Part shown: one piece after another, positions 38,601 through 51,400 of the stretch | Numbering within the stretch: position 1 is the first letter of the stretch | Layout of the letters: every line of letters starts with the position of its first letter | Assembly: GCA_003117195.1 (NCBI GenBank) | Contig: BDSI01000083.1 | Coordinates: 185,001 to 249,000 of the forward strand | Direction: 5' to 3' | Source of the DNA: Eudorina sp. 2006-703-Eu-15 | Taxonomy: Eukaryota > Chlorophyta > Chlorophyceae > Chlamydomonadales > Volvocaceae | DNA: 64,000 nt | Made by a program: the position numbers and the translations under genes | Notes under the pieces: model-generated | The model's input: the letters and a program-made list of their open reading frames with translations, nothing else | The model's database searches: none | What the model was told of the DNA's origin: nothing

Positions 38601-41600
38601 GTCCCCTCTCCCCTCCCCCCTCAACCCCTGCACCCAGGCGACGGCGTCAACGACGCGCCCGCACTCAAGAAGGCCGACATCGGCATCTCCATGGGCATCG
38701 CGGGCAAGGACGTGTCCAAGGAGGCGGCGGACATGATCCTAATGGACGGTACGGCACTGCACGGCTTGTTGTACGACATTGTACGAGTGGCAGTATGGGA
38801 ACCTTTTGGAAGAGTCAAGGCCGAGGGACGTCGCCCTCTTGCTTGGCGGCACCGGGATGAGGTCCCAGCTGTATGTACCTGCCTGCTTGCCTGCCGACCA
38901 ACCTGTGTTGCCGACCTACCTGTATTACCGACCTACCTGTGTTGCCGACGTTCTTCAGATTTGCTCACCTATCTTCCCTTTACTAAGGAGTACCTTCACG
39001 ACCTTCGTTGCCTTACCCACCTTCATTACGAAAGCGACCTGCCCCCGCCCCTGCCCCGCAGACAACTTCGCGTCCATCGTCAACGGTGTGGAGGAGGGTC
39101 GTCTGATCTTCGACAACCTGAAGAAGTCCATCAACTACACCCTGACGTCCAAGGTACCGCATGTCGGAGGCGGGCTGGGGTGTGTGTGGGTTGGCTGGCT
39201 GAAGGGGGGTCGGCTGGGCGGCTGGGCGGCTGGGAGGCATGCGGCGACACGGTGGCGTCGGACTCTAAAGGTGAAGATCCTCAGTGTCTGTAACGAACCT
39301 GTAGGTGGCATGGGCGACAGCCATGTTGGGGACTGTCACTACTATCCCCGGGTGCGGGGGTGGCTGGAGCCCCGGTGGGGAGGGGGACCGCCCGCCCGCC
39401 GCAGTGCGCTCCACGCCAAGCTTCCCTTGCCATGGACCGCAAGTACGCCCCAACTTCCATTTCCATCCTCCTCCTGTATGTTGAGCCCCCTCCGCCCTTT
39501 CGCCTCCTCCCTAACTCAGTCGGCCGCCCGTCTTGGGTTAGCCCTTTCAATCAGCCCTTCACCCTCCGGCCCGTGTCCGATGACGGCCCGTGCCGCCCGT
39601 GCCCCGCCCAGGTGCCCGAGCTGTCGCCCTTCCTGCTGTGGGTGATTGCCGGCATCCCGCTGGCCACCACCACCATCCTCATCCTGGCTATCGACCTGGG
39701 GACAGACATGGTACCGGCCATCTCCTTCGCCTACGAGACGCGCGAAGCAGGTAGACATGCGATGGGCGTGTGTATGTGCATGTGTGTGTGTGGATATGAG
39801 ACATTGGGACTTTCTGAACCTGTTCGGTGCACTGTTTCCTGCTCGGCGGTGCTACTTTCTGAGGGCCTCGGCTAGGGTTCAAACAAACAGCCCAGGTTCG
39901 GGGTCGAGCAGGGCTGGGATGAGTCAGGTTATATAACACGACATGTGACTTGCGTCGTGTACGGCAAAACAAATCCCCCTGATCCGCCTCCACCCTGCCG
40001 CAACTAACCTTTCCTTTGTTAATAAAGACAGCGAAACCGTAAAAGCGCCAAAGGGCACCAAACCGATAACTGCCGCTGACTGAACCCCTTCCGCCCGAAC
40101 ACCACCCTTGCGCCGCCTACGGCACCCAACCGCCCTTGCCCTCCCCCCCTAACACCACACCAGACATCATGTCCCGCGCTCCGCGTAACGCCCACACCGA
40201 CCACCTGGTGGACCTCAAGCTGCTCCTCTTCACCTACCTCCACATCGGGGTCATGCAGGTGGGTGTGTAGGGAGGGGATTAGGGGCTTTTCACCTACCTC
40301 CACATCGGGGTCATGCAGGTGGGGCTGCTGGGGTGTGTGTCGGGGTGGAGGGGATGGGGGGTGGGGTTGGGTGAGGTGGACTTCAATGTTGCTATCTAAA
40401 GTAAACCAATTAACTGGTAAAAACAACTGGAATATTTATTTCCCGGACCCCAAAAAGGTTGGTAAGTATTTGTTCCCGGGCTGGGTGTGTCTCCAAAACA
40501 TTGATCTGACGCTGTACAGAACCGGGTTTGTGGGTCATGCAGGGTGTGGGGGGAGGATGGGTGATGGGGTGGGGTGGGTTGAGGGTGAGGGCGAGGGTGA
40601 CGTGTGCGATTGACTCACACCTCGCGCCCGCCTGCCGTACACATGCCGTACACCCGTCGCACAGGCCCTGGCTGGCTGGTTCGGCTACTTCGTGTGCATG
40701 AACGACTACGGGTACGCCCCTTGGGTGATGCACTCCATTGGCTTCTCCTGGCACAAGTCACCGCTGATCTGCTACGTGGGAGACGCGGGACAGGTACGGC
40801 AGAGGTGAACGGCATTATTGCATTGTACTGCAGTGCTGCGTGGGTGGGGTGGTGCGGCCACGGAAGCAAGGGGGAAGAGATGGCAACAGCGAGGAGGAGG
40901 AGAAGGAGGAGCACATTGTTCACCACTTGTGGGAACCCGTGCACTCTGGTTCTCGTGTTCTGCGGCGCTCAGTTTTGGGTGGGTTTGAATGTGGGAGAAA
41001 GCAATCCAGGACGCAAGGGAGCGATGCACCCACCATCGCCATGCCATACCCATGGCGCGGCACCCGCCTTCCGCGGCGCACCTGCGCCATGCCTTCCCGC
41101 TCATGACGGTATACGGTGCACGATGTACGGTGCGCTGTGTACGGCATACGATGTACTGTGTACGGTGTACGGATCTACACGCACCTCAGCTACACGTGTG
41201 TCTCGGCGTCCCGCAGGTCTCGCAGTGCGGCTTCGGCTGCCGGAACCCGGACTCGTCCGCCATCACCAACAACGTCCTGGCGGCGGCGGGCCTGGGCGCC
41301 AACTCTACCGCGGCCCTGCTGGGGGCCACAAACAACTTCTGCCAGGATGGTTGCTTTTCCAGCAACGCCTACAACGACCCCTTCTCCGAGTTCGCTCCAG
41401 GTGGGGGAATCCGCCGAGGGCAGGCCACCACCTACAACTCAAACCTATTCAAAAATCCTACTTACACATACCCCTATCCATCCACAACCGTACAGTTACA
41501 CCTCACCCCACCCCACCACACCCCCGACCCCACCTCACCCATACCCTCACGGACTGTGCCCAACCCCACCCCCCACCCCTCCCCCGCGGTGCGCCCCATC

Positions 41601-44600
41601 AGGCAACCGCGGCTTCCGCGGCTTCGCGGCCGGACCCGAGGCGGTGTGCGGCCGCTCGTGCGCCTGGTACAACGGCCTGTCCGCAGCGGACCGCGCCCAC
41701 TTGCTGGCGGAGAGCGCGGCGCCCTTCTCGCCCCTGCGCAACATCCTCACACCGCAGGACGACAGGCAAGCCGGGGATAGCGGGGTGGAACCTTCCGGTT
41801 CACGGTGTGACGGTTTGCTGTAATTACGGTACCGTAATTACGGTTGCAACCCTTTTGGCACAGTAATTTGACGGTATGACGGCGTAACTGTGATTACGGT
41901 ACATGGGGTAGCTGTTTTACGGTTTCAGGGGTTTCTTACGGTCCAAGTTGGCAAACCATACCGTCAACCAGGCGAATATCCACACTCCGGAACTGGATCC
42001 GCCTCCGAATCAAATGCGTCCATCCAATGGGCGTAGCCTAGGAGCCCACATCCGTTGTCAGCTGTAAACTACCATTGGCACCTCCGTTTGCCTAGTGCGC
42101 AACTCACACACCGACTGTCAGGCAATTATATGATTTGTGTGAAGGAAGGAAAAGGAAAGCAGACACTATACTTGTAGCCATGCACAAAGGGAATCGAAAC
42201 AGATTGGAAACCACTAACGTACCGAGCTAATGTAATAAACGGCATGTGAATAGTACAAAATGAGAAGACCGCCTGTTGTTTCTTCTTGCAACCACATTTC
42301 AAATCACGCTTATGCTTCAAATTACACGCAGAGCAGTGCATCAAGATGCTACAATATAATAAAAAATAGATTATGGGCAAAGTATCCAAAAAGAGTCGAT
42401 ATTTTAAAGAAATGCCTCTGGACAACGGACCGTAATTTCGTACGGTCCTTGGCCGGCCGTAATTACCTCACAGCCGACGATCGGAAGGGGTCTGCCTGGT
42501 CTTGATATGCAGATACGAACGAACCTCCACCTCAGTCCAGGCAGCGGCAGCCCTAGGCTCGAGCAAATCGGATGATGAGGACACCGGCGACCCTACCTGT
42601 CCCGAAACCCACCTGCTGCCCCTCGGGCAAACCTACCTCCCGCCCCCCCGGGCAAACCCACCACAGCTTACCGCCAAACCCGTCCGCCCACCTGCCCACC
42701 CACCCTCATGCCTCTGCTTGCCTAGACACGACTGCCTGCCTACCCGCCGCTCCCTAATCCCGCAACCCAACCCTCCCCCCCGTCCACCCGCCCTCCAGCC
42801 CTTCCGCTGCCCCCCTCCTCCCCGCCCCTCTACCAATTCCCAACCTGCCCCTTCCCCCCTCTCCACCGGCCCGCTACCAATTTCCCCCAATATTCCTCAC
42901 CCTCCCCACCCTCTCCCCCGCCCCCCAGGGAGTTCCAGCTCTTCTGCAACGGCACCCGCTTCAACGCCTCGCTGGCGGCCACCTTTGGCTTCGCCGGCCG
43001 CAACCAACAAGAGACCCGCGCAGAGGCGCCCGTGGGCGGTTACTACTGGTGGAGGGCCGAGAAGCAGGACGTGCCCAACCTAACCTACCAGAAACACGCG
43101 CTGTCCCAGGGCCAGACGGCGTACTTCGTGGCGGTGGTGATGAACAAGGTCATCGCGGCGCTAATGTCAAAGACGCGCAAGCTGTCGCTCTTTTCACAGG
43201 TATGTACGGCATGAAAGAGTACGATACGGGGTACGACAAGTGTACTGCATGAGTACGGCACGACAAGGACGTCCCGGGCATGGGGTAGGAGGGCAGATAT
43301 GGTGATTGTACGGTGTACGGCAGCCGCGAAGTTGCGCGGAGTCCGTGTTCTGTATTGTGTGTGCATGCGTGATATTCTTGCTGACAGAAACACGGCATGT
43401 CGTTGGTGTATGTATGTATGTACGTATGTTACATGTTGTACTGGTCATATGGCCAATACTGACATGCGTTCCCCCACAACGATTTACGTCAAGGGGCGCA
43501 CAAAGATGAGTTAACTAAAAGGAGGAAAGAATCTATGCCCGATTCGTGAGAATGTCCCTTCGCGCTTTTTGGATTAGCGCCAAAAGGTCACTTAATTTCG
43601 CCTGGTCCATTTTGGTCATGACCTCCACCATAGACTCCTCCTCAAAGTCAAAGTTTACTGCCTCCCGCAAAGGCCTATAGACTGGGCATTCCATTAGGAC
43701 ATGCAATCCGTCTTCTACGGCGCCCCCCTCGCAGACCCGGCACGTGCGCTCCGATCTGGGCCTACGCCCCGGGTGCCTCGCAAACCTCGAAACATCGAGA
43801 TCCCAACTCCCTAGTCGAAAACGCATCAGTGCGGTATGGTGCCTACGTGGCATGCACGTCGCTATGTGCTCCAGCTTCGACTTATGATCATCTACCGAGT
43901 ACTCCACCCCCATCCAACGCTGCTGTCGTACAGGGCATCCTGAACAACAGGTTCATGTTGTTCGGCTTCGTCTTCGAGGCGTGCATCGTGGTGCTCATCG
44001 CATACGCGCCGCCGCTCAACGTAAGTGGCCCACCGACAGCTCTCATCGCATACCGTAAATGGCCGCGGCCGGCTGCATGCGCGGCCGACGTGCGCTTTGC
44101 GGAATGCGCGTTTGCCTGTCTGAGTCGCTGGAAGCGAGGGTGGTGGCGCGGCGGCATGAGCTGCAGGCATTCATCACCTCAGCGGGCTTTCAGATAATGA
44201 GAAAGTCAAGCAGCCGTCCGCTGTGTTAACACTCGGGTGAACCAGCTGTCAAGTGGCATGGCCTCGACGACCTCGACGACCTCGACATCTGCCATTTTGT
44301 CGTGATAGGATGCTCTCATGCCACATATCATGCGCTTCTGTATTTCGGCGGCAGATAGATGCCACACGCCTGCAAGCCTACCAGCGTCTTGCTGCCCGAA
44401 TCCTGCTGCCGTACCTCGCTGCCGTACATACCTTGCCGCCGTACCTCGCTGCCGTACCCGCAGGTCGTGTTCAGCACCGGGCCCATCTCCGGTCTGCACT
44501 GGCTGCCCGGCCTGCCCTGGTTCCTTCTGTGCTTCGTATACGACGAGACGCGCAAGCTCATCATGCGTACATATCCTGGCGGTTGGGTGGAGCGGTTGAC

Positions 44601-44610
44601 ATACTGGTAG
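29661..44610 (+). CDS. P2C P-type ATPase alpha subunit (Na+/K+- or H+/K+-ATPase-like), copy 2
   Basis: Twenty-six exons of the same lengths as alpha-1: 29661-29905, 30461-30644, 31175-31291, 31802-31877, 32348-32442, 32821-32985, 33610-33708, 34185-34402, 34677-34759, 35064-35161, 35341-35428, 35897-36015, 36333-36389, 36968-37243, 37673-37827, 38301-38458, 38638-38748, 39062-39153, 39612-39750, 40164-40258, 40665-40793, 41217-41400, 41603-41765, 42929-43199, 43934-44020, 44464-44610. It encodes 1,216 residues with no frameshift or stop. The catalytic Asp384 motif, the hinge motif, the M4 Glu342, the M6 Asp840/Asp844 pair and the unusual Lys812, Lys1122 and Ala1125 are all retained. Differences from alpha-1 are concentrated in the first 20 residues, M1-M2 ([13 protein letters not shown] here) and the M7-M8 loop. 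Introns are largely rewritten, and several carry copies of exon ends. The pair probably arose by segmental duplication together with the divergent small gene, and both copies remain under selection. Confidence 0.95.
31292..31362 (+). repeat. Tandem copies of exon 3 end in alpha-2 intron 3
   Basis: The exon's last 24 bp or so (gggggacctcgtggagttccag) is repeated twice after the real donor at 31291|31292, with a spacing of 33-36 bp. Alpha-1 has one extra copy (ending 13078). The downstream copies are followed by gggg rather than gt, so they are not usable donors. Confidence 0.9.
33838..33935. repeat. 12-bp repeat cctctgggtcgg in alpha-2 intron 7
   Basis: Seven or eight imperfect units of cctctgggtc(gg/tga), with no counterpart in alpha-1. 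They lie upstream of the gacccatgggtc palindromes at 34045-34085. Confidence 0.85.
36016..36180 (+). repeat. Four-fold 50-bp repeat of exon 12 end plus donor in alpha-2
   Basis: The exon end encoding FNSTNKYQ and its donor CAG|GTAGGG are repeated with an exact 50-bp period. Potential donors follow 36015, 36065, 36115 and 36165. Each keeps a good GT donor. Only the first preserves the reading frame of the family (the next exon gives IGIH). Alpha-1 has just one copy. Confidence 0.93.
36450..36699. repeat. (GCTGAG)n hexanucleotide array in alpha-2 intron 13
   Basis: About 40 near-perfect ggctga units. The frames through it encode Ser-Leu or Ser-Ala repeats and are artefacts. The matching alpha-1 intron (17585-17760) lacks the array. 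Confidence 0.96.
37435..37920. repeat. Degenerate telomere-like (TTTAGGG) motifs around alpha-2 exon 15
   Basis: Cctaaaccctaaaa-type motifs occur at about 37440-37460, before exon 15. Gggtttaaggg/ttttagggttt motifs occur at about 37860-37915, after it. Similar short stretches are at about 47228-47250, 55253-55268 and 57266-57280. Confidence 0.6.
40259..40320 (+). repeat. 60-bp duplication of exon 20 end plus donor in alpha-2
   Basis: The last 34 bp or so of exon 20 (ending ..cggggtcatgcag) and the following gtggg recur exactly 60 bp downstream, giving a second intact donor after 40318. Using it would insert 60 nt that begin with an in-frame stop (gtg ggt gtg tag). Alpha-1 has a single copy. 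Confidence 0.92.
40384..40530 (+). mobile_element. Truncated hAT-like MITE fragment in alpha-2 intron 20
   Basis: It starts caatgttgctatcta and shares aatatttatttcccggacccc and tgacgctgtacag with the element at 11403-11910. The other terminus is missing. Confidence 0.75.
41800..42500. other. AT-rich insertion in alpha-2 intron 23
   Basis: This intron is 1,163 bp, against 227 bp in alpha-1. The extra part is markedly AT-rich between about 42120 and 42450. It begins with a perfect palindrome, gtaattacggtaccgtaatt (about 41820-41840), and near 42460 contains ccgtaattac again in the other context. That could mark ends of a mobile element. I found no coding frame of interest. Confidence 0.5.
43533..43913 (-). 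mobile_element. LINE fragment: 3' end with zinc-binding domain, in alpha-2 intron 24
   Basis: A minus-strand frame of 126 codons ends at a stop at 43533. It contains [14 protein letters not shown] text, then [26 protein letters not shown], that is C-x2-C-(x)n-H-x4-C. This matches the zf-RVT domain at the C-terminus of non-LTR retrotransposon polymerases. The reverse transcriptase itself is missing, so it is a 5'-truncated copy, as is usual for LINE insertions. The element is antisense to alpha-2 and absent from alpha-1. Confidence 0.82.
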
Positions 44611-46400
44611 TTGTGACCGTTAGGTGGTTGGCGCTGGTTCGGATAATAACGACGACGATGTACGGCGCCGGCGTTGCGCTTGCCTTGAGAAATGCGGCAA
44701 GCATGGTCGGCGCCGTTTGGAGGATTATGTGTCGCCTGGTTGTTGTGTCCATGTAGGCGGTTAGTTGTTGCGGTTGTGGCGGTTGTGCTGCTCAGGTGTG
44801 CCACAGTCTAGGCGCACGTCGTCAAGGCACTTGAGTGTACGGCACTCAACGACCAACCGCCTTATACAGCGCTTCCTTGGGAGATGATCTTGATGATGTT
44901 TTTTTCGACTTTTGATCTTTTGGCAGCAGACAAGCAGTGACGGTTGCTCCAGATTAACCATCATCCCAACCGCCAACGACCAATGAAGGCCCCGCAAACT
45001 CGGCAGAAGGGGAGCGAACTGGGTTAGGAAGCGGGCCATGCTTGAGTCCAGGGCGCACCGCCACCGCATTTGGAAATCCATGGATCTTGTTTTCGAGGAG
45101 GCTTTACGAGGGGTCGCAGACCTGGATCAAGATCCAGATACAGATCCAAATAAGGAGCGAGCGAGCGAGCGCGCGCGCGAGAGAGAGAGCGATTGAGGTG
45201 TGCCCGTCCGCGAGCTGCGAGCAGAGACGGGTGGCCCAAGCCTAGCCCGCCGGCGCCTTCCGTTCCCTGTCTCTAGCTTCCGCTCTTCGTCTAGGCCGGC
45301 CTGCCTTGTTATGTCTCTAGCCTCCGCGCTTCGTCTAGGCCTGCCGCCTTGCTTTGAACGCAAGTACGAGGCGAAGAAGTTGGCTTTCGTGAAGGAGAAG
45401 CGTAGCGGCCGGGGAGGCCCAGGGCTGGTCCCGGGTCCTGGGGGTGTGGACTGGTCTTCCTGGCGGCGGCTGGACGAGGCGGTATGCTCCCCCATTGGTA
45501 CTGTTCCTCTGTCGGTGGGACGGGCGGGGCGCGGTCGGCGACCTCAGGATGCCCCACCTCACCCGGCGGAGACTGCCGCGGAGACGATAGTGTACGACTG
45601 TACGGGAGACTGCACGGAGGACCTCCGGTTGGCGGGCGGGCGGGCGGCGGGTGGATGATGGTGTGCGCACTCCAGACCGGACAGACAGACGGGACGTCGT
45701 CATTTTTTTTATTTCGAAACTCGTTAGGGGGACGGGAGGGGAGGGCGCGGCGGGCGGGCGGCGGAGGGCTTGAGGAGGATTGGATGGTGTGGAGGCTGCC
45801 CCGGGTCCACGTCGAGGAGTCACGGGGTCGGGAGGGGGGACGTGCGTCCTCAATGACACGACGTACGGTTATCAACCACTCACGGTACGGCGGTCGGGTA
45901 CGGCAGGGTACGTCACAGCTGTCGTGCTGGTAACTGCCGAGCAAATTGCTACCCGTCCAGCCCCGGCGGTTAGGACGTATTTGGAGACCGCAGCGAGCTC
46001 GTGTGCGTCTTTCGATTTTCGGACGAGGTGTTCGCTGTGCCGAAGCGTATGACGTTCTAGGTCTCTCGAACCTCACTGCTTTGGTGATGCGCGGAACTCA
46101 GTCAGGATCATGGCTGCCAACAGATGACAGGGTTGCGGTGTGTTTGCGTGGGTGGAGGGGTGGACGGGTCGCTGCGCCTGGGGGGCCGGCCTCTGGAGGA
46201 GGGTGGTGGGGTTGGATGTCGCGGTTTCACTGACAAAAAGGGTTGGATGGATGGATGGATGGATGGGTGGGTGGATGGCGGTCCGAGTGTCAGCAGGGAT
46301 GCTGGGTGTGCCAGAAGGAGGGGGGGCCCGTGCGAGGGTGCGGACGGAGTGTTGGACGGCGTGTTGGATGGAGTGCTGGGGTGAGCCGAGCATCCAATGT
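44611..46400. repeat. Duplicated non-coding tail of unit 2
   Basis: Partner of 23900-26200, with the same ordered blocks. It includes GATCCA-type repeats near 45118-45150, a GCGCGC/GAGAGA tract near 45170-45190, and a GGAT-rich tract near 46243-46275. No gene is assigned. Length and sequence differ more than in the coding parts. Confidence 0.6.
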
Positions 46401-48433
46401 GCATCCAATGTGGTCGCGAAGGGGTCGGGGGGTTGGGGGGGGGGTAAGGATTGGGTCGGGGGGGGGGGGGTAAGGATTGGGTCGGGGGGGAGAGGTTGCC
46501 TGTGGCAGCTGGGAGGGAGGAGGGCGGGGAGCTCCGGTGCGGTCCGGTGCGGCGCTGTGCGGTGCGGTGATGACGGTGGTTGTGATTCTCACTGGACGAG
46601 TATCGTAGTTCGTTAGTTCGTTTGGACGTGAGGAGAGCGTGCTCGTACGGCGGCTTTGAGACAGTTGGACGAGAGCGACGAGCGACCCCAGGGGAACTCA
46701 AAAGCGAGCCGTTGGGGTGGTGGCCTACGTCCGTCTTTGCGGGCCGACGGCCATGAACCACCACCGGTGTCGTCTGCTCGCAGTGCTGCAGTCAGGGCCG
46801 ACCTTATAACGGTTACCACTATTGTCAGGCTGTTGGTCGGAGGCTGCGACCCAAAACCGCCTTGACCTTTGAGGCACGAGGCGTCCTCCATTCCCCCCTC
46901 CCCTTCCCCCCCGACCCCCCGGCACGCATCTCCCCCCCCAACTGCCTGTCCCACCGTACGGGGCGGAGATCCGGGCCGGAGGAAGGACCAAGGACGTCTC
47001 GGGGCCTGGGACTACGGCCAACCACACCTGGATCAGGATCAGGAATTCAGGATCCTGACCTGGATCTGGATCTCGACCAGGATCATGCGCCCCGAAGGTG
47101 TACGAAGGTACATACCCGCGCCCAACCTCCGCAGCGCCCAAACAAAGTGCACCATTGCCTACAGCCACACGTACCGCGCCCTCCGCACTTGTGTGTTTGT
47201 AATCGAACACCGGACGTAACATCCCGGTTAAACCCTAAACCCTAAACCCCAACCATATGGACATCGGAAACTGCGGGACCCATGACGAGCGAGAGGGCCG
47301 CCCCGACTTAATCTCGCCTGGACACCCTGCCGCCAAACGACAGCCGTACAACCTTGTACGGACAACCTGCTGCGGAGCTTCAACACGTCCTTGCAACCCA
47401 GACAGCTCGTCATGCCTGCCGCATACAACGCAGGAAAAAAGTAAACATAATCAGAATATCCGACCTTTGATTCGAAGCATCTGTGTCTGTGTCGACTGCC
47501 TGTGCTATGAGCTCCGACCGCGTTCTGTATACCACAAAACCTGTACGGTTAACTGCCCAGGTTTGTTACCGTACAATTTTATGTGTACGGCAAGCAAACA
47601 TGACCATGCTCTATGCACCACGGCCTCATCCGAAAGAAATGTTGGGCGTGCGGTCGCTCCCGTGCATTATTATTATTATCATTTGTACGCAAGCAACTCT
47701 CAATCACAAAAGACGAAAAAAAGGTGCTGCCTGTGTCATCCTGCTGCTGCTGCTGCTGCTGCTGCGTGTGTGTTTTGAGAATCACACGCCATCGCCGCAC
47801 GAACGCCCATGCCGTACACCACCCCCGCCCGTAGCTCTCCCGTCGCCGGCCTCCCAGCCTCCCACTTCACCCACACACACCCTCCCAGCCACCCCAGCCA
47901 GCCAGCCAGCCAGTCACTCACCCCCCGTGACCTCGCCAGGAAATGTAGCACCCGCAGGCTGCATGACCAGCAACTCGAACCCCCAAAACCACTCGCGGCC
48001 TTCTCGCGCTGTTTCAGCGCGCCGCCGACCGGGCAACGTAACCCGTCATCGCTGCGGCATACCCCTGGGGGTGTACACATGATGGATTGATAGATAGGTG
48101 GACAGACAGATAGATAGACAGACAGATAGGTAGATAGATAAACAGTTGCTGTATACAGGATGAACGCATCTGTCCGCGCATCCCGCAGTAAACTGGCTCA
48201 CGAGCGCCACGCCGCACCGACCGCGCCCTGCCGTACTTCCGTACTCCCTTACATCCCCAACGCGCGCCCACCCCCTCCCGCGCTGGTCGCCTCTGCCGCC
48301 ACCCTTGGGAAAGGCGGCGGGGCCATTTATTCCCTTTACTCCCTGTGGTGCAGCAGGGTCATTTATTTGCTGTCGTGATCCTAGCTCGTTGTCCCTCTCT
48401 TCTAGGGAGCCTTCTCGACGTCGTCCCTCTCTT
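46401..48433. other. Gene-poor interval with short repeats
   Basis: G-rich runs lie near 46430-46490, GATCC/GATCAGG motifs at 47028-47085, telomere-like ccctaaaccctaaacccc at 47228-47250, a (CTG)n tract at about 47741-47765 and (GACA/GATA)n at 48090-48145. On the minus strand, TGTAA at about 48249-48253 could end the transcript of the large gene that stops at 48434. No supported coding sequence. Confidence 0.5.
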
Positions 48434-51400
48434 CTAGGGAACCTTCTCGACGATCCGGAGGAAGGGTCCGGATGCCTCCGAGGAGGCCCGGGAGATGTCC
48501 CCCGCGGTGGAACCGCTCGCGCTCAACAGCCGCCCCGGAACCGACCCACGGGACCCCGGGGTCCCCGCCGCCGCCGGCGGTGCGCCGGACAGCGCCGCCG
48601 CCGGTGACGTCATCGGCGTGCAGGCGCCGCCGACGCTCGTGCGGGAGAGGCTCTTGATGTGCTGTACGGAAGCGATGCTCCTCTTGAACGGCGTGACGCC
48701 GGCCTGAGTCGGCGAAGGAGGGGTCGGCGGGGGAGGGGCGCCGCGGGTTCGGGAGCGGTTTGGGGTTCCGGAGCGGTGCTTGCAGGCAGCACGGTTATGC
48801 GTGCGTTTCTTAGGCGTGCAGAACAGGAGCGCGTGACATGCGAGGGGCCGAGTAACGCCCAGAATGCGCCCGTATGCGTAGACAATATACCCATTGCCCG
48901 AGCCATAAATAAGTGAAAGGCTGCGGTGTCGGAAGAACGCTGTTGATTACCGTTTGCGACGCTAATTATTTGCGAGGCATCGGTCGGAGTTTTTCGGAAA
49001 CGTTTAAAGTTTGCGACATCGAGCCCCTTAAACAAAAGTTTGCGAACTCGCATCGTTCAGTCCAGCGTCAGTGAAGCGCGCAGCAGCCTTCCTCTCCCCG
49101 TGCAGTGTCCCGCCCTCCCACCCTCTTCCTGTGCCGCCCTTCCTGCCCGCCTGCCGCGGCCCCATGCCGGCTGAGACGGGCCGTCCCCCATCGGCGCACC
49201 GGCTGTCGCCGCCTCTCCTCGCCGACTACCCCGACCTGTCACATCCTCCACAGCCCCGGTCCCCATTCCGCGGCGGCCACCATGCAACGGCTGATATAAT
49301 TATTAAACAGGGGGGATTTGTTTGGGAACGTTAATTTTGCGAGGTGCCCTTAAGAGCTTTGTTTCGCACTTTGCGAGGTCCCCATCAATTAATTAGCGTC
49401 AGTACGGTATGTGCGTGTGTGTGTTTACCTCTACGAAGTGCGCGAAATGCTACGGGGAATGATGACGGAGGCGATCTGAGCACCGAACGCCGGGAACAAC
49501 CGACCGAATCTTGCAAACGTTCGGTCAAGTTCGTTAACATAGGTGATGTACGAATTTTCCGTTAGAACGTCGCCGGTCGCCCCACTCACATGTACGAGGC
49601 CCCACGCGGGTCGGGGAGGCCCAACCGCCAACCGTTTCATCATCGCCAGCCGCGCCGTACCGCTCTCCGCCGTCGCCTCGACCACTGGGTCAACCAGACC
49701 GCCCATGCCGTACGGAACGGCATCACTGGACGAGCCGCACGACGACGAGCGCTTGACCAGCTGGCGGGCGCGCATGGCGGCCGTCGGCGCAAAGGCGGGC
49801 GACAGCTCCTCCACTCGCGGCGTGCCGCCGCCGCCGCCGTCGCAGCCGTTATCGCCGCTCGTACTGCCACTTCGGCTGCCGTACAAGTACGGCAGACTGC
49901 CGTCGTTGAGCGGCGCAGCCGGTGCTGTGCGGCAGGTGAGCCCCGCGAAGCGGCTCACTGAGATTGGCGCGGATGGCCGCGTCGACGGCCGTGTCGAAGG
50001 CTGCGCCGCCGCTGACCCATGGGTCTCTTCGGCTACAGCGCGCGTGCCCTGAGCCGCGCCATCTGCCGGCGGCTGTAGCAGTGGCGGCAAGCGACTCGGC
50101 GACAGCGGGGCGTGCATTCCGTCTCGGGGTACGGCCGTCGTACCGCCACTGACCTCGCCGGGGGCGGTACATGAAGCCATAGCGTCGCGCCGGGCAGTGG
50201 CACTGCCGTACACCGGATCCGAATCCTGGTCCGAATCCGGATCCTGGTCCGAATCCGGATCCTGGTCCGAATCGAGCGCGCCTGAAATCTGCATGCGCGG
50301 CGGCCGCCGAACCTTGTACTTCGCTGCGACGGTGTCCGGACCCGGCGACATGTTCGCCGCCGCTGCGGCGGCGGCGGCGCCGGCGGCGGCGGCGCAGCCG
50401 CAGCCTCTGTCGTCGACGCAGGCACTCGGCGCCCCGCCGCAGGCGCCGTCGGTCGCGCGCCGCGACTTGCGCGACCGGGCACGACGCGACAGGCCGCCCA
50501 TCCACTGGGCCGCCGGCGCCGCCGGCGACGGCGGCGGCGTCGCCGGCAGCGCCGTCGTTGGGCGAGTTCCCCGCCCTGAACGCTGCTGCGCACTTACAAG
50601 CGACTCCGCGACCGCGAACGGAACAGCACCCTCGCCGCCGCTGCCGGAGCCCCGGGCGCCGCCGGCGGTGGCGGCGCTGCCGGTGCCGCTGCTGCTGCGG
50701 CGGCGGCGGCCGATGACGCCGGCGAAGGCACCCGCCAACGTCGCTCCAGGGGACCTGCCACCCGGACTAGCCGGCTGGGATGCCGAGGAGGACCACGCCT
50801 CCACACTCCCGCGGCCCAGCGCCGACGTCACCGAGCCAGACGTGTACGGCGGGACGTTGCGGTTGTACGGCAATACGGCATTCCGTGCGATGAAGCCGCC
50901 GCGACGTGGCTCGATGCACTCGGCGGCGGCGACCCTCGGGCCGCCGACGGTGAAGCGCGCCATGCTGACCGCGCCGGCGCTGGCGTCGACGCTTTTGTAC
51001 GGCACAGCCACGGTCGCGGCGACGGCGGCGGCAAGGCTGCCTCCCGTACGATCAAGGAAGGCGGGCCGTCGGGACTGGACACGAAGCAAGTCACGCTCAT
51101 CGCCATGCAGGGTCGGAAACCCTCCCGGGCCCGGTGCGCTGAATCGTCCATAAGACCCGCCGTCGTACGGTTGATTTTCGGGAATGCCGTACCATTCCCC
51201 GCCGGGCAACGTGAAGTTGAGGTGCGAGCCCTGCGGCGGCGCCGTCCGTCGCACGCGAGGGGACAGCGGCGGCGGCGGCGGCGTGTCTGCCGCTGCGACA
51301 GCCGCTGCCGACAGGCCCGCCGGCGCCGTATGCCGTACGCGCGCGTCGGGCCCCGACGCGGAGCACCTCGACGCCCGGGGACTCTCTCCCGGTGCCTCCC

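Noticed and set aside
49431..49589. C-terminal extension of the surface protein to a stop at 49431
   Set aside because: A GTGAGT donor at 49589 joins in phase to a Ser/Thr-rich terminal exon at 48703-48434, which reads more naturally. Read-through remains possible as an isoform.
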